24,380 nucleotides of DNA. Source: Firmicutes bacterium UBA3914 (GTDB taxonomy: Bacteria > Bacillota > Limnochordia > Darwinibacteriales > Darwinibacteriaceae). Shown piece by piece: positions 6,012 to 13,552 of this stretch. A program made the translations under genes and the position numbers. The stretch covers positions 2,359-26,738 of the forward strand of contig DGEY01000082.1 in the NCBI GenBank assembly GCA_002391385.1, in the 5' to 3' direction. The notes below the pieces were generated by a model, which was given only the letters and a program-made list of their open reading frames with translations, had not been told where the DNA came from and searched no databases. Every line of letters begins with the position of its first letter. Within the stretch, counting starts at the first letter, position 1.

Positions 6012-8121
6012 TGAGTTCACCTCCCTTGCCCAGGGCCGCCAGCTGCTCAAAGGCGTGCAGGGCCCCCTGCTCGCCGTTGCTCAAAACCACAACCTCCATG
6101 GGCTCCTCCAGCGTTCCCCCGAAGAGGACATGGGCCCCCGGGGCCCGCCCTTCGATCTTATACACCCTAAGGCGCGCATCCCAGTAAGGTGCCAGAAGCC
6201 TTTCCACCGTTTCCGCGGGCAGCAGCTGGCCCTGGGCCAGAAGCTGCCAGAAGCGGACCAGATCCGGCGCGCCGGCAAAAAGCTGGGGCTCATCCCCTGG
6301 CAAAGCGTAGATGTTTTCCACAGGGCGCCCCGCAGGGCTGATGGTGTAACCTGTGGCCGCCCAGGCGGGGAGCTGATCCAGGTAGAGGTAGGAGGTTCGC
6401 CCCAGCTTGCCCGGGAGGAGGACCTCCCGCTCCACTACCTCCCAGGCCTTTTCGCCTGTAATGGCCGCGAGCCTACGCTCCGGCTCTTCCGCCCCTTCCA
6501 GCTGCCCCAACCGGGCCAGGGCCACCTGAGCGAAAAACTGCCGGGCGGAGCCTAAGTTGAAGGCGGTGTAGGGGTTGTTGGGGATTTTAAACCTTCTGTG
6601 GGCATAGCCGAAGGCCCCCCGGAACTGCACCTTGGCCTTCTTGGTCACCTGGCACACCCCGGAGAAATCATCCTCCACGGAAAAGCCCCGGTAGTGGGTG
6701 TCCCAGGTGCTCAAAGCTGTGGTGCCCTTCAGTTCAAAGCTTTCATCCAGCTGGGGAACGAGCACAGGCACCTCCAGCTCCCCCCGGATCAGCTCAGCAA
6801 ATCCTTCACTGCTCTCCTTTTCCCCGTGGGTGACAAAGACCTGCCCGATGTGGCGGAAACGCCGCAGCCACCTCAGCAGCCCCGCCTGATCCGCGTGGGC
6901 GGAAAAGCCGCTGATGGTCTCGATCTCAGCGGCCACCTGCACCTCTTCCCCGTGGATGCGCACCCGCTGCGCGCCATCCTGGAGGCGCCGGCCCAGGGTC
7001 CCTTCCGCCTGGTAGCCCACAAGCAAAACCGCGGCTTCCCTCCGCCAGAGGTTGTGCTTGAGGTGGTGCTTGATCCGCCCCGCATCGGCCATGCCGCTCG
7101 CGGAGATGATCACCACTCCGCCGCTGATGCTGTTGAGGCGCTTGGACTCTTCCACGCTTTCCGTGTAGTGCACGCCCGGCCCCTGGAAGGGGGAGCGCTG
7201 CTCCCGGATCATCTCCCGGGTTTCGTAGTCAAACACCTGGCTGTGGCGGCGGAACACCGCCGTGGCTTTGGAAGCCAGGGGGCTGTCGATATAGATGGTC
7301 AGGGGCGGGGTTTGCCCCTGATCCTGGAGCACCCGCAGGCTGTGGAGGATATCCTGGGTGCGCCCCAGGGCAAAGGCGGGGATGAGCAGGTTGCCCCCCC
7401 GCTCCATGGTGCGGTTCACCACCTCAGCCAGCCGCTTAAGGCGCTCCTCCCTGTTTTCATGGAGCCGGGTACCGTAGGTGGACTCGATCACCAGCACATC
7501 CGCCTCCGTCAGGAAGGTGGGATCCTGGACGATGGGCTGATCCAAATTACCCAGATCGCCGGAGAACACAAACTTGGTGGTCTCCTCCCCTTCCGTGATC
7601 CAAAGTTCCACAATGGCGGCGCCCAGGATATGCCCGGCATCCCGGAAGCGCACCCGCAGGTCGGGGAAGACCTCGATCTCTTCGTCGTAGACCATGCGGG
7701 CAAACTGCTCCATGGTCCTCTCGGCATCGGCCACGGTGTAGATGGGAGTCAAAAGGGGCTGGCCCCTCCGGCGCAGCTTCCTGTTTTTCCGCTCCACTTC
7801 CATCTCTTGAATGTGGGCCGAGTCCGCCAGCATGATCTCGCAGAGATCCGCGGTGACCCCGGTGGCATAGATGGGCCCCCGGAAGCCCAGCCTGGTGAGC
7901 TTGGGCAGAAGCCCGCTGTGATCGATATGGGCGTGGGTGAGGATCACCCCATCTATTTCCCCGGGCACAAAGGGGAAGTCCCCGTAGTTGCGCTGCTTCA
8001 GCTCCTCCGGCCCCTGGAAGAGGCCGCAGTCCACCAGGACCTGCTTGTCCCCAAAGGCCAGGAGGTAGCAGGAGCCGCTGGTACACCCGGCGGCACCCAA
8101 AAACTGGATTCTCACTGGCAA
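5989..8121 (-). CDS. MBL-fold beta-CASP RNA nuclease fused to a degenerate serine-beta-lactamase-like domain
   Basis: The 710-residue protein begins with a metallo-beta-lactamase/beta-CASP/RMMBL core (about 1-460), as in CPSF73-like RNA nucleases. It shows HAHIDH at 63-68, DAGHILG with H164, SGDLG with D189, IESTYG at 212-217, ISASGMADAGRIKHHL from 339, SGFSAHAD with H409 and THGE with H432. Such proteins usually end near 430-540 residues. From about 500 the remainder reads like a shortened serine beta-lactamase (PF00144-type) domain: GAFGYAHRRFKIPNNPYTAFNLGS, AWAATGYT, APDLVRFWQLLAQGQLLPAETV and MEVVVLSN. The SxxK lysine is replaced (S525-A-R-Q528), and the segment carrying the Tyr motif and the KTG/HxG motif are absent, so this domain is probably non-enzymatic. 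ATG 8121 lies 6 nt after the galM stop, and the end overlaps ung by 23 nt. The N-terminal call is firm; the C-terminal one is good by pattern only. Confidence 0.88.
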   Translation of the reverse strand: MPVRIQFLGAAGCTSGSCYLLAFGDKQVLVDCGLFQGPEELKQRNYGDFPFVPGEIDGVILTHAHIDHSGLLPKLTRLGFRGPIYATGVTADLCEIMLADSAHIQEMEVERKNRKLRRRGQPLLTPIYTVADAERTMEQFARMVYDEEIEVFPDLRVRFRDAGHILGAAIVELWITEGEETTKFVFSGDLGNLDQPIVQDPTFLTEADVLVIESTYGTRLHENREERLKRLAEVVNRTMERGGNLLIPAFALGRTQDILHSLRVLQDQGQTPPLTIYIDSPLASKATAVFRRHSQVFDYETREMIREQRSPFQGPGVHYTESVEESKRLNSISGGVVIISASGMADAGRIKHHLKHNLWRREAAVLLVGYQAEGTLGRRLQDGAQRVRIHGEEVQVAAEIETISGFSAHADQAGLLRWLRRFRHIGQVFVTHGEKESSEGFAELIRGELEVPVLVPQLDESFELKGTTALSTWDTHYRGFSVEDDFSGVCQVTKKAKVQFRGAFGYAHRRFKIPNNPYTAFNLGSARQFFAQVALARLGQLEGAEEPERRLAAITGEKAWEVVEREVLLPGKLGRTSYLYLDQLPAWAATGYTISPAGRPVENIYALPGDEPQLFAGAPDLVRFWQLLAQGQLLPAETVERLLAPYWDARLRVYKIEGRAPGAHVLFGGTLEEPMEVVVLSNGEQGALHAFEQLAALGKGGELSGSASGQ

Positions 8122-8127
8122 GCCCCC

Positions 8128-9174
8128 TTATTCAGCGGAAAACTGGTAGATGGTGCTGTGGGCGTAGCGCTCACCGGCCCGCAGAACGGGACTGGGGAAA
8201 TGGAGGTGGCGCGTGCTGTTGGGGAAGAACTGGGTCTCCAAGCAGAAGCCGCTGCGCCTGGGGTAGCTCACCCCGCCCTTGCCCCGGACGCCATCTAAGT
8301 AATTGCCGGTGTAAAACTGGATACCGGGCTTGGTGGTGAGCACTTCCATCACCCGGCCTGTGGTGGGCTCTTTCACCCTTGCCGCGGGCACAAGCCCCGG
8401 CTCGCTGCGGCGGACCACCCAGTTGTGATCGTAGCCGTTACCGCAGCGCAGCTGCTCGTGGTCGGCAGCGATCCGGGCGCCGATGGGATGGGGCTCCCGG
8501 AAATCTAAGGGAGTTCCGGCAACCTGGAGAACCTCCCCTGTGGGCAGGGATTCTGCATCGGTTGGCGTAAAGAAATCAGCGAAGAGCTGAAGCTCATGGT
8601 CTAAGATTAGGCCCTGCCCCTGGCCCGCCAGGTTGAAGTAGGCGTGGTTGGTGAGATTGAGGATGGTGTCCTGATCGGAGGTGGCGGAGTAATCCAGGCG
8701 CAGGCCCCCTGTGCCGGTTCCGGAGTAGATCACTTCCACCTGGAGGTTGCCGGGATAGCCCTCTTCCCCATCGGGACTGAAGTAGCTGAGCTTGAGGGCG
8801 GGGCCGGTGGCGGTTGCGATCACCTCCGCATCCCACACCCGCCGACCCAGGCCGCCTGGCCCGCCGTGGATGTGGTTCCGGCCGTCGTTGGCCGCGAGTT
8901 TGTACACCTTCCCGCCCAGGCTGAACTGGGCCCCCTCGATGCGGTTGGCGTGGCGCCCCACCACAACTCCGAAGTGCTTGGTATCCTGGAGGTATTCTTC
9001 CAGGCTGTCGTAGCCCAAGACCACATCGGCCAGCTCGCCCCGGCTGTCCCGGGCGTACAAACTGACCAGAGCAGCACCGTAATTGGTAATCAGTGCCCGG
9101 TGGCCCTGGCCTAACTCCAGAGTAAACAGCTCAACTTGCCGTCCAGCGGCGGTTCCCCAACTTTTCCGTTCCAT
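8128..9174 (-). CDS. galM: Aldose 1-epimerase (galactose mutarotase)
   Basis: GalM interconverts the alpha and beta anomers of aldoses, linking sugar uptake to catabolism. Family motifs are FGVVVGRHANRI, HIHGGPGGLGRRVWD, NLTNHAYFNLAG with the catalytic His at about 177, GYDHNWV, and CLETQFFPNS with the catalytic Glu at about 313. The length of 348 is typical. ATG 9174-9172 follows AGGAG at 8 nt; a TTG two codons upstream is too close to that site. The gene is divergent from a sugar ABC importer operon and precedes the MBL nuclease gene by 6 nt. The context suggests a shared role in using an imported carbohydrate, though the sugar is unknown. Confidence 0.94.
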   Translation of the reverse strand: MERKSWGTAAGRQVELFTLELGQGHRALITNYGAALVSLYARDSRGELADVVLGYDSLEEYLQDTKHFGVVVGRHANRIEGAQFSLGGKVYKLAANDGRNHIHGGPGGLGRRVWDAEVIATATGPALKLSYFSPDGEEGYPGNLQVEVIYSGTGTGGLRLDYSATSDQDTILNLTNHAYFNLAGQGQGLILDHELQLFADFFTPTDAESLPTGEVLQVAGTPLDFREPHPIGARIAADHEQLRCGNGYDHNWVVRRSEPGLVPAARVKEPTTGRVMEVLTTKPGIQFYTGNYLDGVRGKGGVSYPRRSGFCLETQFFPNSTRHLHFPSPVLRAGERYAHSTIYQFSAE

Positions 9175-9228
9175 GTCCAAAGCTCCTTCCTAAAATTCTT
9201 GTTCAACTTGTACCCAGACAAGAGGTTT

Positions 9229-9257
9229 TTGCCGAGGGTAAGGAGAAGTGATCTAAT
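9229..9257 (+). promoter_or_regulatory. Probable promoter of the sugar ABC operon
   Basis: TTGCCG (9229-9234) is followed after 17 nt by TCTAAT (9252-9257), a good sigma-A pair in the galM/ABC intergenic region. It would give a 5' leader of roughly 65 nt. I see no clear operator; the weak CTTGT/ACAAG repeat at 9207-9222 is not convincing. Confidence 0.45.
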
Positions 9258-9330
9258 CCAACCATTTCGCAAGCGGCCCGGCGAATTCCTGCCTGCATCT
9301 GGCAGCCGGAGCGAAAGGAGGACCCCCGTA

Positions 9331-10305
9331 TTGCTCAGGATACCTGCGGAGATGAAGCGCAAGAAATACTGGAAGGAAACCTTGGAAGCCTACCTCTACC
9401 TCTTGCCCGCTTTCGTCATCTTAGGCATGTTCAGTTTTTACCCGGTGGTTAAATCCGTCATCATCAGCTTTTATGATTGGCATCTGCTCCGCAAAGAGCA
9501 GTACTTCGTGGGTTTAGAGAACTACCAGAAGCTGCTCAGCGACAAAACCTTCCTAATGGCCATCTCCAACACCTTCCGCTATGTGGTTGGTTTTGTGCCC
9601 ATCTCCATCTGTTTATCCCTGATCATTGCCGTGCTCTTGAACAACAAGATCAAAGGGCGCGGTCTTTTGCGCCTAGCCTATTTCCTCCCCTGGGTCACCT
9701 CCTCCGTGGCCATCTCCATGGTCTGGCGCTGGATCTACAACCAGCACTACGGCCTTTTGAACATGGCCCTGGCGGAATTGGCCCAGTTTGTGAACAAGCT
9801 GGTGGAGCTTGCCACCTTGGGCAACGTGGCCCAGATCTGGGAGTTCACCAACATCAACTGGCTGATGGAACCCCGCTGGACCATCATCAACGTGGTGATT
9901 ATCAGCGTCTGGAAGAGCATCGGCTACTACGTGGTGATTTTCCTCGCGGGCCTGCAGAATGTCCCCACGGAGCTCTACGAAGCAGCCGAGGTGGATGGGG
10001 CCACCGCCTGGCAGAGCTTCTGGCGGATCACGTTGCCGCTCATCTCCCCCACCACCTTTTTCATCTCCATCATCGCCATTATCGGGGCCTTTAAGCTCTT
10101 CACGGAGATTTACGTGCTTTACACAGGCAATCCGGGCCCCTTAAGCAGCGGGCTTACCATCGTGTACTACGTCTACCGCAACGCCTTCCAGCGCTACCGC
10201 ATGGGCTATGCCTCCGCGGCGGCTTACATTCTCTTTGCCATCATCTTTGTGTTCACCCTGATCCAGATGTACGCATCCAGGCGCCGGGTGCACTACGAGG
10301 GCTAA
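9331..10305 (+). CDS. Carbohydrate ABC transporter permease, MalF type
   Basis: This is one of two inner-membrane permeases of a CUT1-type sugar importer. About six transmembrane helices are visible, beginning YLYLLPAFVILGMFSFYPVV. The cytoplasmic EAA loop, which contacts the ATPase, reads EAAEVDGATAWQSFWRITLPLI. The start is uncertain. TTG 9331 has AGGAGG 9 nt upstream and gives 324 residues. ATG 9352 (MKRKKYWKETLEAY) gives a typical family N-terminus, but a GGAG directly abuts it, so TTG is favoured. The next permease follows after 12 nt. No ATP-binding subunit is encoded here; CUT1 systems often share one MsmK/MalK-type ATPase encoded elsewhere. Confidence 0.9.
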   Translation: MLRIPAEMKRKKYWKETLEAYLYLLPAFVILGMFSFYPVVKSVIISFYDWHLLRKEQYFVGLENYQKLLSDKTFLMAISNTFRYVVGFVPISICLSLIIAVLLNNKIKGRGLLRLAYFLPWVTSSVAISMVWRWIYNQHYGLLNMALAELAQFVNKLVELATLGNVAQIWEFTNINWLMEPRWTIINVVIISVWKSIGYYVVIFLAGLQNVPTELYEAAEVDGATAWQSFWRITLPLISPTTFFISIIAIIGAFKLFTEIYVLYTGNPGPLSSGLTIVYYVYRNAFQRYRMGYASAAAYILFAIIFVFTLIQMYASRRRVHYEG

Positions 10306-10317
10306 GGAGGGAGAGTT

Positions 10318-11187
10318 ATGGCACGCTACGAAATGTTAGCCGAAGATCAACAGTGGCGCTACCGCTTAAGCCACTTTATTAAGCGCTTTTTCCTGTACGC
10401 CGTGCTCATCGGCGGTGCCCTGATCATGATCACACCCTTTGTCTGGATGCTCTCCAGCTCCCTCAAGGCACCCCATGAGATTTCGCTTAAATACATCAAG
10501 TGGCTGCCGGAAAGCCCCCAGTGGCAGAACTACAAAATCGCCTGGGAAGCGGCGCCCTTTGCCATGTACTTCAAAAACAGCTTCTTCATCGCCACCGTGT
10601 GCATGTTGATTGAAGTAACCTTCAGCTCCTTGGCGGCGTACGCCTTTGCCAAGATGAACTTCTTCGGGAAGAACGTGCTCTTTGTGCTGTTCTTGGGCAC
10701 CATGATGATCCCCGGGGAAGTGATGCTCATCCCCAACTACATGACCATGGTCAACTTCGGCTGGATCGACACCTACTACGCCCTGATCGTCCCCTGGACG
10801 GTGAGCGTTTTTAGCATCTTCCTTTTGCGGCAGTTTTTCATGAGCATCCCCCATGAGCTCTTTGAAGCTGCGGTTTTGGACGGCTGCAGCAAGTTCAGGT
10901 ATCTGCTCACGGTGATGCTGCCCCTTTCTAAGCCGGCTTTGGCCACGGTGATGCTCTTTAAGTTCATCGGCAGCTGGAACGCCTTCTTGTGGGTCTTGAT
11001 CATGACCAACACGCCCAGGATGCGCACCATCCCCGTGGGCCTCACCTATTTCGTCAGCGACGTGGGGGCCCAGTACAACTACCTCATGGCTGCCTCCACC
11101 TTTGCCATGGCGCCGATTTTGATCCTGTTCCTGCTGCTGCAGAAGCAGTTTATCCAAGGTATTGCCCGTACAGGGCTGAAGGGATAG
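10318..11187 (+). CDS. Carbohydrate ABC transporter permease, MalG type
   Basis: This second permease of the CUT1-type importer has 289 residues. Six hydrophobic helices start with FFLYAVLIGGALIMITPFVWMLSSSLK, a MalG hallmark. The EAA loop is EAAVLDGCSKFRYLLTVMLPLSKPAL, and the C-terminus QFIQGIARTGLKG is highly characteristic of the family. ATG 10318 follows a GGAGGG with about 7 nt spacing, 12 nt after the first permease. The binding-protein gene follows after 73 nt. The substrate is a sugar or oligosaccharide, not further defined. Confidence 0.93.
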   Translation: MARYEMLAEDQQWRYRLSHFIKRFFLYAVLIGGALIMITPFVWMLSSSLKAPHEISLKYIKWLPESPQWQNYKIAWEAAPFAMYFKNSFFIATVCMLIEVTFSSLAAYAFAKMNFFGKNVLFVLFLGTMMIPGEVMLIPNYMTMVNFGWIDTYYALIVPWTVSVFSIFLLRQFFMSIPHELFEAAVLDGCSKFRYLLTVMLPLSKPALATVMLFKFIGSWNAFLWVLIMTNTPRMRTIPVGLTYFVSDVGAQYNYLMAASTFAMAPILILFLLLQKQFIQGIARTGLKG

Positions 11188-11260
11188 GGAGGTGAAAAGC
11201 GGGAGGTTAGCTTCTTTCAGCGGTGTGGAAAAGATCAATAAATAGAAGGAGTGGATTGAC

Positions 11261-12496
11261 ATGCGTTCGACCAAGTTGGTGTTGTTGGCTCTCGTGCTTT
11301 GCCTCGCCCTGAGCAGCCCGGCCCTGGCCAAGGTGCACATCACCTTCTGGCATGCCATGGGTGCGGAGCTGGGTGAAGCTGTGGACTACCTGACGCAGAA
11401 GTTCAATGAAGAGCAGGACGAAATTTTCGTGGAGTCCATCTACCAAGGACGCTACAGCGATCTGAACACCAAGCTGGTGGCATCCTTCTCCGCGGGGACT
11501 TCCCCCACCATCGCCCAGGTCTATGAGAACTGGACCGACGCCTATTACCGCTATGGAGTCATCGTTCCTCTAGAAGACTACATGGATCTCACCGAGGAAG
11601 AGTACAACGACTACATCGAAGTGTTCCGCCACATGAACACCTGGGACGGCAAGCTATACACCATCCCCTTCAACAAGAGCAACTGGGTGATGTACTACAA
11701 CAAAGAGCTCATCCCCGAGCCGCCCAAGACCCTCGATGAGTTCTTCCAGATCGCCAAGGAAGTGAGCGAGAAGACCGGCGGCGAGACCCGGGGCTTCGGC
11801 ATCCGGCCCACCCTGGAGCTCTTCCACGCCTTCCTCTGGCTCAACGGCGGAGACTTCTTCGATGAAGATCTCAACGTCACCTTTGACGGCCCCGAAGGCA
11901 AGCTGGCCCTGCAGCAGATGATCGCCATGCTGGAAGATGGCTCAGCTCTGCAGATCGACGGCTATGAAGATGGGGCCTTTGGCGATCGCATGATCGCCAT
12001 GTACATCGGTTCTTCCGCGGGCATTACCTACGCGGAGAATTCGGTGGGCGGCAAGTTTGAGTTCAGCACCACTCCCCTGCCCGCTGGCGTAAGGCCCGGC
12101 GCCCCCTTCATGGGCACCAACATCGCCATGTTCGCCTCCGCCAGCGAAGAGGAGCGGCAGGCTGCAGCCAAGTTCGTCAAGTGGCTCACCAACACCGAGA
12201 ACACCGTCTACTTCGCCATCAAGACCGGTTACCTCCCGGTGACGTACTCCGGTTTGGACCATCCGGAATACGTGGCTTGGCTGGAGGCCAACCCCCACAA
12301 GGCCGCCATCGCCAACCGTGAGGCCTTCGAATTCGGCTACTGGCAGCCCAAGATCGCCGCTTGGGAAGAGTGCCGCGGCATCATCTACGAGATGGTCACC
12401 AAGGTGTTCCTGGGTGAGGATATCGACCTGGCTCTGGCCGAAGGCCGGATGCTGGTGGAAGAGGCCATCCAGGAGATGCTCAGCGAGCGCTTCTAG
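11261..12496 (+). CDS. Sugar ABC transporter substrate-binding protein (UgpB/MalE-like)
   Basis: This 411-residue extracytoplasmic solute-binding protein of family 1 delivers a carbohydrate to the two permeases encoded just upstream. It starts with a signal peptide, MRSTKLVLLALVLCLALSSPALA, cut after ALA by the AxA rule. The mature protein begins KVHITFWHAMG, typical of UgpB-like proteins, and has FNKSNWVMYYNKELI and TNTENTVYFAIKTGYLPV blocks. There is no cysteine at the cleavage site and LVLC is not a proper lipobox, which is unusual for a Gram-positive binding protein and points to a periplasm. ATG 11261 has AAGGAG about 9 nt upstream. A strong terminator directly follows the gene. Placing the binding protein last in the operon is less common than first. 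Confidence 0.92.
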   Translation: MRSTKLVLLALVLCLALSSPALAKVHITFWHAMGAELGEAVDYLTQKFNEEQDEIFVESIYQGRYSDLNTKLVASFSAGTSPTIAQVYENWTDAYYRYGVIVPLEDYMDLTEEEYNDYIEVFRHMNTWDGKLYTIPFNKSNWVMYYNKELIPEPPKTLDEFFQIAKEVSEKTGGETRGFGIRPTLELFHAFLWLNGGDFFDEDLNVTFDGPEGKLALQQMIAMLEDGSALQIDGYEDGAFGDRMIAMYIGSSAGITYAENSVGGKFEFSTTPLPAGVRPGAPFMGTNIAMFASASEEERQAAAKFVKWLTNTENTVYFAIKTGYLPVTYSGLDHPEYVAWLEANPHKAAIANREAFEFGYWQPKIAAWEECRGIIYEMVTKVFLGEDIDLALAEGRMLVEEAIQEMLSERF

Positions 12497-12512
12497 GCCT
12501 TGGCACCTGATC

Positions 12513-12546
12513 AAAAATGGCACAGGGACCCCCTGTGCCATTTTTT
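12513..12546 (+). terminator. Intrinsic terminator of the sugar ABC operon
   Basis: A perfect 15-bp stem has arms 12513-12527 and 12531-12545, with a GGCACAGGG/CCCTGTGCC core and flanking A and T tracts. The loop is 3 nt and the hairpin ends in six T's. It lies 16 nt after the binding-protein stop codon. The symmetry would let it also work on the other strand, though no gene approaches from there. Confidence 0.95.
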
Positions 12547-12592
12547 CAACCCTCGGCGGACAGGATAAAACTAACGAGGAAAGGATGCAGCC

Positions 12593-13156
12593 ATGTCCCC
12601 AAAACAAAAGGCAGTTTTCTTGGATCGTGATGGAGTGCTCAATAAATCATATGGGTTCAGGCCCCCCAACAGCCCGGAGGAGCTGATCCTCCTACCGGGC
12701 GTGCCCGAAGTCATCCGCCGGCTGAACGAGGCGGGCTTTTTGGTCTTTGTGGTCACCAACCAAGGGGGCGTAGGGTTGGGGTATATGACCCTGGAAAAGC
12801 TTGAGGCCATCCACGCCAAGCTGGTTCAGGAAGTGGCCCAGGGCGGCGGCCAGTTCACGGAAATCGCGGCCTGCACCCACAAGCCCAAGGAGGGCTGCCC
12901 CTGCCGTAAACCAAAGCCAGGCCTCATCTTAGACCTGGCGGAAAAGTACAATGTGGACCTGGCGGCCAGCTTCATGGTGGGCGACCGGGATGTGGATATT
13001 CAAGCGGGCAAAGCCGCGGGCACCCGCACCATCCTGATCAAGTCCCGGGAAAAGACCAAGGAAGAGCCTGATTATACCTGCCGGAGCCTTCTGGACGCGA
13101 GTGAGCTGATCCTCAGGCTAGATGCCGGCCCGCTCGAAGATGGCGTAAAGGGCTAA
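12593..13156 (+). CDS. HAD-IIIA phosphatase, GmhB-like (heptose bisphosphate phosphatase family)
   Basis: This cytosolic HAD hydrolase of 187 residues resembles D-glycero-D-manno-heptose-1,7-bisphosphate 7-phosphatase. It has the nucleophile motif DRDG (D11, D13), TNQGG (55-59), RKPKPG (105-110) and MVGDRDVDIQAG (128-139). A Cys/His zinc loop, C94-x-H96-x5-C102-x-C104, is present; it is shorter than the E. coli GmhB loop. ATG 12593 follows AAAGGA at about 7 nt. No other heptose genes are visible, so the real substrate could be another sugar phosphate or histidinol phosphate (HisB-N-like); GmhB-like is the closest fit. The last 39 nt overlap the convergent aroQ in the directly antiparallel codon phase. 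Confidence 0.85.
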   Translation: MSPKQKAVFLDRDGVLNKSYGFRPPNSPEELILLPGVPEVIRRLNEAGFLVFVVTNQGGVGLGYMTLEKLEAIHAKLVQEVAQGGGQFTEIAACTHKPKEGCPCRKPKPGLILDLAEKYNVDLAASFMVGDRDVDIQAGKAAGTRTILIKSREKTKEEPDYTCRSLLDASELILRLDAGPLEDGVKG

Positions 13157-13552
13157 GAAGTAGGAGGCGGCGCCGAAGCCGGTGATCTGGCCCACGCAGG
13201 CCGGAGCGATCACCGAACGGGCGCGGAACTCTTCCCGGGCCTGGACGTTACTCATGTGCACCTCAATGGTGGGTACACCTATCCCGGCCACCGCATCCCG
13301 CAGGGCGTAGCTGTAGTGGCTCAGGGCCCCGGGGTTGAACACGATCCACTGGTAGGTGCCTGCCGCCTGGTGCAGGCGGTCGATGAGCACCCCTTCCTGG
13401 TTGGACTGGAAAAAGTCCACCTCCAGCCCCAGCTGGCTGGCGAGGGCCTCGATTTCTTCGTTGAGCTGATCTAAAGTCTTGGAGCCGTAGATCTCCGGCT
13501 CCCGCCGTCCCAGCAAGTTCAAATTGGGCCCGTGGAGGACCAATACCTTCAT
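13118..13552 (-). CDS. aroQ: 3-dehydroquinate dehydratase, type II
   Basis: AroQ makes 3-dehydroshikimate in the shikimate pathway. The 144 residues fit the dodecameric type II family. Catalytic residues are in place: R17 and Y22 in GRREPEIYG, N73 and H79 in FNPGALSHYSYALRDA, and H99 in EVHMSN. The start ATG overlaps the aroB stop as ATGA (13549-13552), so the genes are coupled. It is the last gene of aroF-aroB-aroQ. Its 3' end overlaps the convergent HAD phosphatase gene by 39 nt, and no terminator is visible. Confidence 0.96.
   Translation of the reverse strand: MKVLVLHGPNLNLLGRREPEIYGSKTLDQLNEEIEALASQLGLEVDFFQSNQEGVLIDRLHQAAGTYQWIVFNPGALSHYSYALRDAVAGIGVPTIEVHMSNVQAREEFRARSVIAPACVGQITGFGAASYFLALYAIFERAGI

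Noticed and set aside
5340..6050. Longer ung frame starting at 6050
   Set aside because: The extra 13 residues are not family-like and overlap the MBL gene further, while the GTG at 6011 has a strong ribosome binding site and gives the normal length.
6598..8298. A 566-codon open frame on the plus strand opposite the MBL nuclease gene
   Set aside because: It is fully antisense to a clearly conserved gene, has Pro/His/Gly-rich low-similarity content, and no ribosome binding site fits. High GC third positions explain the open frame.
9207..9222. Inverted repeat CTTGT-N6-ACAAG between galM and the ABC operon, considered as a sugar-regulator operator
   Set aside because: Only 5-bp arms, off-centre from the predicted promoter, and unlike LacI- or ROK-type operator patterns.
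10366..11358. A 330-codon minus-strand frame opposite the MalG-type permease
   Set aside because: It is a shadow of the permease codons, and the composition is unlike any protein family I recognise.
12547..12592. Possible promoter of the HAD phosphatase gene (GATAAA near 12564)
   Set aside because: No acceptable -35 element at the right distance; the gene may use a poorly matching promoter or read-through, but the sequence does not show which.
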